A program made the translations under genes and the position numbers. From Streptomyces xinghaiensis S187 (GTDB lineage: Bacteria; Actinomycetota; Actinomycetes; Streptomycetales; Streptomycetaceae): DNA of 64,000 nucleotides. The stretch spans positions 6,478,501 through 6,542,500 of the forward strand of contig NZ_CP023202.1 of assembly GCF_000220705.2 (NCBI RefSeq). Direction: 5' to 3'. Under the pieces are notes generated by a model. It saw only the letters and a list, made by a program, of their open reading frames with translations. It had not been told where the DNA came from and did not search any database. Positions 26,793 to 33,259 of this stretch are shown piece by piece. Position 1 is the first letter of the stretch; every line of letters starts with the position of its first letter.

Positions 26793-26831
26793 GGAACCTC
26801 GTTCCGGAACGACGATACGGAACAGTGTTCC
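26793..26831. promoter_or_regulatory. Twin TetR-type operators, GGAAC-N3-GTTCC
   Basis: Two perfect 13-bp palindromes, GGAACCTCGTTCC (26793-26805) and GGAACAGTGTTCC (26819-26831), have centres 26 bp apart. A third overlapping palindrome, GTTCCGGAAC, is at 26801-26810. They lie between the divergent AKR and TetR starts and probably bind two TetR dimers. Confidence 0.78.
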
Positions 26832-26880
26832 GCTTTGGCAAGCGTGATGGGGAACGTGATGGGGAAAGGGAGCGGCGCCC

Positions 26881-27468
26881 GTGAAAGGCAGCGGTGAGTG
26901 CGCGGGGCGTGCGGCCCAGCCCAAACGGGCGGACGCCCGGCGCAACCGGGAGGCTCTGCTCGACGCGGCCGCCGCGGTCTTCGTCAGATCGGGCGTGGAG
27001 GCGCCGGTGCGCGACATCGCGGCCGAGGCGGGCGTCGGGGTGGGGACGATCTACCGCCACTTCCCGAAGCGGGCGGATCTCATCATCGGTGTCTTCCGGC
27101 ACCAGGTCGAAGCCTGCGCCGAGGCCGGCCCGGCCCTGCTGGCGGCCGGTCCGACCCCTTATGCGGCGCTGGGGAAGTGGATTGACCTCTTTGTCGACTT
27201 CCTGGTCACCAAGCACGGGCTCGCCGCTGTGCTGCAGTCCGACCACGCCGGATTCGGGACGCTGCACGATTACTTCCTCGACCGCCTCGTGCCCGTGTGC
27301 ACCGAACTGCTCGATGCCGCAGCCGAGTCCGGTGAGATCCGGTCCGACGTGAAGGCCCTCGACCTCATGCGCGGCGTCGGCAACCTCTGTGTCGGCGCGG
27401 ACGACCCCCGCTACGACGCGCGCCGCATGGTCGAGCTCCTCATCGCGGGGCTGCGCCGGCCGCGCTGA
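26881..27468 (+). CDS. TetR-family repressor
   Basis: The protein is 195 aa from the GTG at 26881. The N-terminal HTH is typical (VRDIAAEAGVGVGTIYRHFP, with upstream NREALLDAAAAVFVRSGVEA). The C-terminal ligand-binding domain resembles the SACE_7040/YcdC-like group (CVGADDPRYDARRMVELLIA). The palindromes at 26793-26831, directly upstream, are its likely operators. It is expected to repress itself and the divergent aldo/keto reductase. A bidirectional terminator separates it from the convergent phosphatase gene. Confidence 0.92.
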   Translation: MKGSGECAGRAAQPKRADARRNREALLDAAAAVFVRSGVEAPVRDIAAEAGVGVGTIYRHFPKRADLIIGVFRHQVEACAEAGPALLAAGPTPYAALGKWIDLFVDFLVTKHGLAAVLQSDHAGFGTLHDYFLDRLVPVCTELLDAAAESGEIRSDVKALDLMRGVGNLCVGADDPRYDARRMVELLIAGLRRPR

Positions 27469-27494
27469 AGCCCGGCCGGGCCCCGAGGGCGAGA

Positions 27495-27524
27495 GCCCTG
27501 CCGCGGGCACACGCCCGGCAGGGC
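27495..27524. terminator. Bidirectional hairpin terminator between TetR and phosphatase genes
   Basis: GCCCTGCCGCGGGC pairs with GCCCGGCAGGGC, a 13-bp stem with one bulged G around the loop ACAC. It is located between two convergent genes, 26 bp after the TetR stop and 19 bp before the phosphatase stop. Confidence 0.8.
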
Positions 27525-27543
27525 CCCTCCGTCCCGTGCAGGC

Positions 27544-28341
27544 TCAGGAAGCCCGCTCGGCGCCCGCCCCGTCGTTCGCCGGAAGGGACTCCCAGATCTC
27601 GATCAGCTCCTTGGCGAGGTCCGGGTGGCCGGCCGCCAGGATCGGGGAGCCGAAGGTGAAGTCGCGGCCCTCCGCGCCCAGGACGGTCAGGCCGTTCCGG
27701 CGCAGGAGCGTGACGCCCGCGGCCACGTCCCAGGGGGCGGGGCCGAAGCAGACGCAGGCGTCGAGCCAGCCCTCGGCCACCGCGGCCAGGTCCAGGCTCA
27801 TGCAGCCGTGCATCCGCACCCGGTACGCGACGCCGCCCAGCAGGCCGGAGAGGAAGGTGCCGGACCGGGAGCGGGGCGATCCGGTGCCCGTGACGGAGAC
27901 GATGGCCCGGGAGACCTCGCGCACCCCGGACGGTTCCGTGGCCGGGGCGCTGCGCGGGCCGACGGTCCAGCGGCGGTGCAGGGCCGGGGCGTGGAGCACG
28001 CCCACGGACGGGGTCCCGGCCTCCGCGTAGGCGAGGGAGACGGCGTGCAGGGGCGCGCCCCGGGTGTAGTTCATGGTGCCGTCGATGGGGTCCAGCAGCC
28101 AGCAGCGCTCCGGGAGCGGGCCGCCCTCGGCGGACTCCTCGCCGATGACGGGGATGTCCGGGGTGCGCTCGCGCAGCACGCGGGTCACCCGACGTTCGAC
28201 CTCGACGTCGGCGTCCGTGACCTCCTCGCCGGACTCCTTGAATCTCTTCTCGGACCACTCGTCCCCGGCTCGCACGAGCCATGCGACTCCCGCCTCGACG
28301 GCTTCCTCGGCGACAGCCTGCAGGTCGTGGTGCTCGTTCAC
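27544..28341 (-). CDS. Inositol monophosphatase family protein
   Basis: The protein is 265 aa from the GTG at 28341 (VNEHHDLQ). Metal-binding motifs are IGEESAEGG (Glu), WLLDPIDGTMNYTRG (DPIDGT) and the C-terminal PAPWDVAAGVTLLRRNG (WD). This is the Li-sensitive Mg-phosphatase fold that acts on inositol phosphates, PAP or fructose bisphosphate. In actinobacteria such proteins serve phosphatidylinositol or histidinol-phosphate metabolism. The exact substrate cannot be told from sequence. It has no operon partner. Confidence 0.9.
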   Translation of the reverse strand: MNEHHDLQAVAEEAVEAGVAWLVRAGDEWSEKRFKESGEEVTDADVEVERRVTRVLRERTPDIPVIGEESAEGGPLPERCWLLDPIDGTMNYTRGAPLHAVSLAYAEAGTPSVGVLHAPALHRRWTVGPRSAPATEPSGVREVSRAIVSVTGTGSPRSRSGTFLSGLLGGVAYRVRMHGCMSLDLAAVAEGWLDACVCFGPAPWDVAAGVTLLRRNGLTVLGAEGRDFTFGSPILAAGHPDLAKELIEIWESLPANDGAGAERAS

Positions 28342-28754
28342 GTCGGTCCAGGGCCTTTCCGGCAGAGTTCCCCATCGGGCTTCGGTGCGGCCCCGCCTCC
28401 CGGCGGGCCGCCGGCGGTGCGGGCGCGGGCGCCGCCGTACAGCCGTAACCGTATCGGGCGGCGGGCCCGCGCCCGTACGGCGAGTGGCGCGGTGCGGAGC
28501 GGAGGGGGCCGGACGGGGCGGGGGAGTGGGGCCGTCCGGCGGGCGGCCCGAGCACCACGCTCGAGGTCCGGCGGGAGCCGGAACGCGAGGGCCCGGCCGA
28601 GCCGCGGCCCGGTCCGGGCATCCGGGGTGCCCGGACACCGGACCCGGCACTCGCCCGTGGGAGGGGCCCGGGCGGCCCTCCGCCGTGCGGACGTTCGGCC
28701 CTGTGCGGCCTTGTCCGGTTCCGGTTGGCTGGAGGGGTATCGAGGAGGTACGTG
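28342..28754. other. Long GC-rich intergenic region
   Basis: This is 413 bases between the divergent phosphatase and OsmC starts. Both promoters must lie here. I found no convincing ORF and no strong repeat. The OsmC ribosome site GAGGAGG is at its right end (28742-28748). Confidence 0.5.
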
Positions 28755-29150
28755 ATGCAGAAGATGACCGTGAACTTCCTGGACGGGGAGTCCTACTCGG
28801 TCGCGGTGCGCGGCCACGAGTTCACCGTGGACCAGCCCCTGGACGCCGGGGGCGACGACCTCGGCCCCACCCCCGTCGAGTTGTTCACCGCCTCGCTGGC
28901 CACCTGCGTCGGCTACTACGCCGGCCGCTATCTGGCCCGGCACGGGCTGCCGCGCGAGGGACTGCGGGTGGAGACGGAGTTCGCGCTGGCCGGGGACCGC
29001 CCGGCGCGGGTCGGGGAGGTGCGGATGCGCCTCGTCGTCCCCGGGGAACTGCCCGAGCAGCGCCGCAAGGCACTGGCGGCCGTCGTCAACCACTGCACCG
29101 TGCACAACTCGATCCGGCAGCCGCCGCACGTCGTGATCGACGTGGACTGA
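28755..29150 (+). CDS. OsmC/Ohr family peroxide-detoxification protein
   Basis: The protein is 131 aa. The ATG at 28755 is preceded by GAGGAGG. Family residues are the two redox cysteines C51 (FTASLATCVGYYAGR) and C114 (VVNHCTVHNSI), and the domain-swapped N-terminal strand MQKMTVNFLDGESYSVAV. It reduces organic hydroperoxides using thiols. The PTPVELFTASLATC motif is standard for the YhfA/OsmC-like subgroup. An exceptionally strong terminator follows. Confidence 0.9.
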   Translation: MQKMTVNFLDGESYSVAVRGHEFTVDQPLDAGGDDLGPTPVELFTASLATCVGYYAGRYLARHGLPREGLRVETEFALAGDRPARVGEVRMRLVVPGELPEQRRKALAAVVNHCTVHNSIRQPPHVVIDVD

Positions 29151-29204
29151 GACCCGGCCGGCCGGGCGGTGGCGCCCCCGGCCACCCGGCCGGCCGGGCG
29201 CGGG

Positions 29205-29243
29205 CCAGGGCACCACCGGGTATCCGCCCCGGTGGTGCCCTGG
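29205..29243. terminator. 16-bp-stem terminator between OsmC and VapC genes
   Basis: CCAGGGCACCACCGGG pairs perfectly with CCCGGTGGTGCCCTGG around a seven-base loop. It is placed between two convergent genes and probably works in both directions. Confidence 0.85.
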
Positions 29244-29287
29244 TGTTCGTTCCAGCCGGCGGGCTCCTGGAGGGAGACGTGTGCGCC

Positions 29288-29746
29288 TCAGCGGTCGTGC
29301 AGCACCTTTGGGCGGGTCACAGGGACGACGGTGAGCAGGTCGCCGAGTCCCTTGAAGTCGTCGGGGTTGGTGGTGAAGAGAGGGAGGTCCTCGGCGACGG
29401 CGATCGAGGCGATCATCAAGTCGGCCACCCGGCGGCGGGGTTTGCGGCCGGCTCCGATCACAGCCGCGCACACTCGGCCGTAGATGCGGGCGGCTTCCGC
29501 GTCGAAGGGGATGGGGTCGAACTCGTTCTCGGCCCGCTGCAGGACATCGAGACGGCGGGCGCGCTCGGCGTACTCGTCGTAGTCGTCCTGCTCCTCGTTC
29601 CGCCGCACCTCGTGGGGCCCCGCTGAGAGTTCCGCCAGGGTGATCGCGCTGATCGCCACCTCTGCGGGGAGTTCTTCCGGGTCCACCCATCTGCGCAGGA
29701 TCATGATGTTCGTATCGAGCAGACCCTGCTGGTACTCAGCGGGCAT
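29288..29746 (-). CDS. PIN-domain ribonuclease toxin, VapC family
   Basis: The protein is 152 aa from the ATG at 29746. The four acidic PIN residues are visible: Asp in GLLDTNIMIL, Glu in ISAITLAELSAG, Asp in RVADLMIASIAV, and Asp in LFTTNPDDFKGL. It cleaves RNA with Mg2+ and is held inactive by its partner antitoxin. It overlaps the antitoxin gene by 11 bp, the usual order with antitoxin first. Confidence 0.93.
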   Translation of the reverse strand: MPAEYQQGLLDTNIMILRRWVDPEELPAEVAISAITLAELSAGPHEVRRNEEQDDYDEYAERARRLDVLQRAENEFDPIPFDAEAARIYGRVCAAVIGAGRKPRRRVADLMIASIAVAEDLPLFTTNPDDFKGLGDLLTVVPVTRPKVLHDR

Positions 29747-30014
29747 AGGGGTCGTCCGCCTCCTGCTCGGCGGTGGCGGACTGGTCCGACCGGAAGGCGT
29801 CCAGGGAGATGTCGGGGGCGGTGTGCGACATCGCGGCGAACTCACCTCGGGGCACGAAGCGTCTGCGTCGACGCAGGGGGATCAGTTCGCCGATCCGGTT
29901 TCCGTCCCGTGTGACGGTAAAGGACTGTCCGTTCTGGACGGCGTCCATGATTTCTCTCGACCGGTTGCGCAGGTCGCGCTGGGTGATCTCGTGCTGGGCT
30001 GACACAACCCGCAT
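29736..30014 (-). CDS. Phd/YefM-type antitoxin
   Basis: The protein is 92 aa. The N-terminal Phd/YefM DNA-binding and dimer region is typical (ITQRDLRNRSREIMDAVQNG, then SFTVTRDGNRIGELIPL). The C-terminal RRRRRFVPRGEFAAMSH, followed by an acidic tail, should wrap around the VapC toxin. It should repress its own operon. The repeated GTGCTAC motif 12 to 28 bases upstream of the start is the likely operator. The ATG at 30014 has few alternatives. Confidence 0.92.
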   Translation of the reverse strand: MRVVSAQHEITQRDLRNRSREIMDAVQNGQSFTVTRDGNRIGELIPLRRRRRFVPRGEFAAMSHTAPDISLDAFRSDQSATAEQEADDPYAR

Positions 30015-30025
30015 ATTAGCCGGTG

Positions 30026-30042
30026 GTGCTACATCGTGCTAC
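30026..30042 (-). promoter_or_regulatory. Direct-repeat operator of the toxin-antitoxin operon
   Basis: GTGCTAC occurs at 30026-30032 and again at 30036-30042, spaced by exactly ten bases, so both copies face the same side of the helix. They lie immediately upstream of the antitoxin start. Confidence 0.6.
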
Positions 30043-30370
30043 CTCGTGGCACGGCACTGGTTGCGTCTGCCACGTCATCGCGCCTGTGCGAAGCGCAAGC
30101 GCCTGCTCGCGGGCGGCGAGAACTGTCTGGCCGGACCGGCACCACCGAGTTGCTCCGGCCGGACGGCATTCTCCTTCTTTCGCCGGACGCGCACCCGGGT
30201 ATCTGTGTTCCCGAACCGCGCCGCGATCACCGCGGACCACCGTCGGACGCCCCGCGCGCCGTGCACCCGACCCGCCGAAGACACCGAAACCCCTCACGAC
30301 TCCCGGCAGCATGCGCAGGCGATCCACCGCCGATGTACGCGGTGAAGGCAACAGAAGACGAGGTGCTGTG
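30043..30370. other. Intergenic region before the pirin gene
   Basis: This is a stretch of about 330 bases between the toxin-antitoxin operator and the pirin start. I see no gene with codon bias, RBS and start in agreement. It should contain the pirin promoter. Confidence 0.45.
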
Positions 30371-31324
30371 ATGAGCGGACCGGTCAGTACGGTCGACGCC
30401 CCCGTGACCCGGGCCGATACCGGCCACCCCGAGGCGCCGTGCGTGGAGATCAGCGACAGCCGCGAGGCGACGGTCGGGACGACCCGGGTGCGCCGCGCGC
30501 TGCCGCGCCGGGGCCGCCGCACCGTCGGCGCCTGGTGCTTCGCCGACCACATGGGCCCGGCCGACGTCACCGAGAACAGCGGCCTGGACATCGGACCGCA
30601 CCCCCACATCGGCCTGCAGACCGTCACCTGGGTCACCGACGGGCAGGTGCTGCACCGCGACAGCCTCGGCTCCGAACAGGTCATCAAACCCGGACAGCTC
30701 AACCTGATGACCGCCGGCGGCGGCGTCTCGCACGCCGAGGAGGCCACCGGCCACTACCGCGGCACCCTGGAAGGCATCCAGCTGTGGGTGGCCCTGCCGG
30801 AGGCCACCCGGCACGGGCCCGCCGCTTTCGAGCACCACGCCGGGCTGCCGCAGGCCGACCTCGACGGGGGCGCGGGCACGGCCACCGTGCTGATCGGGGA
30901 CTTCGGCGGCGCCGTCAGCCCCGCCCGGCGCGACACCCCCCTGGTCGGCGTCGACCTCGACCTGCGCGCCTCCGCCACCGTGCCGCTGCGCACCGGCTTC
31001 GAGTACGCCCTGGTGGTCCTCGAAGGAGCCGTCGCCGTGCACGGGAAGCCGCTGCACCCGGGCCGGCTGGGCTACCTCGGCGAGGGCCGCGGCGAACTCC
31101 GGCTGGAGGTGCGCGAGCCGGCCCGCGCGATGCTCCTGGGCGGCACGCCGTTCGAGGAGCCGATTCTGATGTGGTGGAACTTCGTGGGCCGCACCCGGGC
31201 GGAGATCGACGCCGCCCACGCGTCGTGGCAGCGGCAGGGCGACCGGTTCGGCCGCGTGGAGTCCGCGCTGCCGCGGATCCCTGCCGCCGCCCCGCACTGG
31301 CAGCGGGCCGGAGGGGAGCGGTGA
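30371..31324 (+). CDS. Pirin family cupin protein
   Basis: The protein is 317 aa. I set the start at the ATG at 30371. The N-terminal pirin cupin has the metal site GPHPHIGLQTVTWV and the segment GQLNLMTAGGGVSHAEE. The C-terminal pirin_C domain ends in EEPILMWWNFVGRTRAEIDA. Bacterial pirins bind Fe or other metals; some have quercetinase activity and others regulate central metabolism. A small acetyltransferase gene follows after 46 bp, with its own strong ribosome site, probably in the same transcript. Confidence 0.92.
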   Translation: MSGPVSTVDAPVTRADTGHPEAPCVEISDSREATVGTTRVRRALPRRGRRTVGAWCFADHMGPADVTENSGLDIGPHPHIGLQTVTWVTDGQVLHRDSLGSEQVIKPGQLNLMTAGGGVSHAEEATGHYRGTLEGIQLWVALPEATRHGPAAFEHHAGLPQADLDGGAGTATVLIGDFGGAVSPARRDTPLVGVDLDLRASATVPLRTGFEYALVVLEGAVAVHGKPLHPGRLGYLGEGRGELRLEVREPARAMLLGGTPFEEPILMWWNFVGRTRAEIDAAHASWQRQGDRFGRVESALPRIPAAAPHWQRAGGER

Positions 31325-31370
31325 GCGGCTCCCGGCAGCGGACCGGCCGGCGGCATCGGAGGAGCACCGC

Positions 31371-31697
31371 ATGAGCACCGCTGTCCGCGACAACCCCGCC
31401 GGGAACCGCTACGAGATCCACGAGGGTGAACGGCTGGCCGGTTTCTCCGCCTACCGGCTCACCGGCCGGAGGATCGCCTTCACCCACACCGAGACGCTGC
31501 CGGAGTTCCGGGGACGCGGCCTGGCCGGGCGGCTGGTCGCCGGACAACTCGACGACGCCCGCCGCCGCGGACTCGCCGTCCTGCCGTTCTGTCCCTACGT
31601 CAGGCAATACATCGCCGAGCACGCCGACGCCTACCTCGGTCTCGTCCCCACAACGGATCGCGCCCGGTTCGGCCTGCCCCACCCGGAGACGGCATAA
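31371..31697 (+). CDS. Small GNAT-fold N-acetyltransferase (NATD1/YjdJ type)
   Basis: The protein is 108 aa, with the ATG at 31371 after GGAGGAG. The whole protein is the minimal Gcn5-like fold: RIAFTHTETLPEFRGRGLAG, then RLVAGQLDDARRRGLAVLPF and CPYVRQYIAEH. The RGRGLAG loop binds acetyl-CoA. Members are widespread and the substrate is unknown. It probably shares a transcript with the pirin gene. Confidence 0.9.
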   Translation: MSTAVRDNPAGNRYEIHEGERLAGFSAYRLTGRRIAFTHTETLPEFRGRGLAGRLVAGQLDDARRRGLAVLPFCPYVRQYIAEHADAYLGLVPTTDRARFGLPHPETA

Positions 31698-31836
31698 CGC
31701 CGAACGCCGCCGGCGCGGACGGCTCCGCTCTCCGGGGCGCGGCCCACGCCCCGGCCGCCTGCGCTCCACGGGCCTCGTGCCGTGTCCTCGCCGCCTGGCC
31801 GCGCCGGATCGGGTCCGGGCGCGGCAGGCTCGAGCG

Positions 31837-32352
31837 TCAGCCGGCCGGCCCGGTGTCGTTCACCTCCGCCGCGATGTGCTCGCCCCAGGCCCGTATCTGC
31901 TCGCGGTCGCGGAAGTCGCCGCCCCTGCCGTCCGCGACGAGGCGGCGGGTGAGGAAGCCGTCGGAGTCCTCCGGGAGCCGGCCGCCGAAGGTCATGTGGC
32001 CGCGGGCGTGCACCCGTTCGGCGATCCGGGCCACCGCTTTCGGCGGCGGGATCTCGCCCTCGGAGGCGGAGGGGTCGAGCGGGCCGCTGCTGAAGAGCCA
32101 GACGGGGCGCCGGTCGAGTTCCCTGCGGTTCCGGCGGGCGAAACGGGCCGCGTCCTTCTGCCAGCGGCCGGCGTAGAGGCCGCCGCCGATCACCACGGCG
32201 TCGTACGGTTCGAGGTCCTGGACGCCGGAGGCCGGGAGGACGACGACGTCGATCTTCCGGGCGCGCAGCACGTCCCCGATCCACTGGGCGATGTCGGCGG
32301 TGGAACCGTGCTTGCTTCCGTAGGTGACGAGTACGCGCTGTGCTGTGAGCAT
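31837..32352 (-). CDS. Flavodoxin-domain protein (protoporphyrinogen oxidase HemG-like)
   Basis: The protein is 171 aa. The FMN phosphate loop is VTYGSKHGSTADIAQWIG. YDAVVIGGGLYAGRWQKDAA and PVWLFSSGPLD form the rest of the flavodoxin fold, and the C-terminal AWGEHIAAEVN is common in this family. It may carry electrons or act on protoporphyrinogen. It is the last gene of a minus-strand set with the CBS-BON and PatA-like genes. A paralogue is at 40507-41058. Confidence 0.88.
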   Translation of the reverse strand: MLTAQRVLVTYGSKHGSTADIAQWIGDVLRARKIDVVVLPASGVQDLEPYDAVVIGGGLYAGRWQKDAARFARRNRRELDRRPVWLFSSGPLDPSASEGEIPPPKAVARIAERVHARGHMTFGGRLPEDSDGFLTRRLVADGRGGDFRDREQIRAWGEHIAAEVNDTGPAG

Positions 32353-32427
32353 GTGTGTTCACCGTCCTTCTGTTCCCGTGGTGTTGGGCCCTGCCAATGG
32401 GCTAGGGCCGCCGGGCGGGGCCGGCCG

Positions 32428-33231
32428 TCAGAACCTGCGGAGCCAGCCGTCGGCGAGGCCGTGCAGGGCCGGTTCCACCGGGCGGATCTTCGCGTCGTCG
32501 TAGCGGTGGGTGAGATGGCTGACCACGCTCACCACCCCGTCCACCTGCCCGGCCATGTGCTCGGCGATCGGCACCTCGCTGCGCCGTTCCAGACAACCCT
32601 CCAGGACGACCACGCCGCCCACGACCGTGACGCCGATGGCGTGCGGGGGCAGCCACAGGGCGCCGACCAGCACCTCGTCGATGATCTCCCGGCGGATGTC
32701 TGCGTCCGGCCGCAGGAAGACCTGGAGCAGGTCCCGCCGGGTGACGATGCCGACCAGCCGGTCCTCCTCGTCCACCACCGGCAGCCGCTCCACCTGGTGC
32801 CGCACCATGGTGCGGGCCGCGTGCGCGATGGAGTCCAGGGCGCGGACGGTGACGGCCGGCGAGGTCATCAGTTCCCCCGCCGTGGGCGCGCGGCCGTCCT
32901 CCCCGGCGGCCCGCCGTGCGGTGTGGCCGAGGCGGGGCAGGCGCAGTCCGCCGGTTCCGGCCCCGGCCCCCGCCCCGGCCCCCGCCCCGGCCCCCGCCCC
33001 GGGCCCCGCCTGGGGCCCCGTCTTCCGGCCGCCGGCTCCGTCCCGGCCCGGCCGACCGCCCATCAGGTCGGAGACGGAGATCACCCCGATGACCTTCTCG
33101 TCGTCGTCCACCACCGGCATTCCGCTGATCCCGTGCTCGTCCAGCCGCGTCACGACGTCCTTGAAGGGGGTGGCGGCGACTGCGCGGACCACGTCGATCG
33201 TCATCACGGTGCCGACCTTGCGGTGCTTCAT
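32428..33231 (-). CDS. CBS-pair protein with C-terminal BON domain
   Basis: The protein is 267 aa. The first CBS motif is residues 5-60 (MPVVDDDEKVIGVISVSDLM). A Gly/Ala low-complexity linker (PGAGAGAGAGAGAG) follows, then the second CBS (RLPVVDEEDRLVGIVTRRDL) and a BON domain (VGGVVVLEGCLERRSEVPIA). CBS pairs bind adenine nucleotides or NAD; BON domains are usually linked to membranes. The mycobacterial HRP1 protein of the hypoxia response is a two-CBS protein. It lies only 28 bp after the PatA-like gene. The paralogue at 50761-51438 has a shorter linker without the Gly/Ala repeat. Confidence 0.9.
   Translation of the reverse strand: MKHRKVGTVMTIDVVRAVAATPFKDVVTRLDEHGISGMPVVDDDEKVIGVISVSDLMGGRPGRDGAGGRKTGPQAGPGAGAGAGAGAGAGAGTGGLRLPRLGHTARRAAGEDGRAPTAGELMTSPAVTVRALDSIAHAARTMVRHQVERLPVVDEEDRLVGIVTRRDLLQVFLRPDADIRREIIDEVLVGALWLPPHAIGVTVVGGVVVLEGCLERRSEVPIAEHMAGQVDGVVSVVSHLTHRYDDAKIRPVEPALHGLADGWLRRF
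32959..33005. repeat. 12-bp tandem repeat coding the Gly/Ala linker
   Basis: The unit GGCCCCCGCCCC is repeated about four times without interruption inside the CBS-BON gene. It codes the GAGA linker on the minus strand. Copy number may vary by slippage without changing the frame. Confidence 0.8.
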
Positions 33232-33259
33232 GGTTCTCTCCTCCTCGGGGCGGCGGGGC

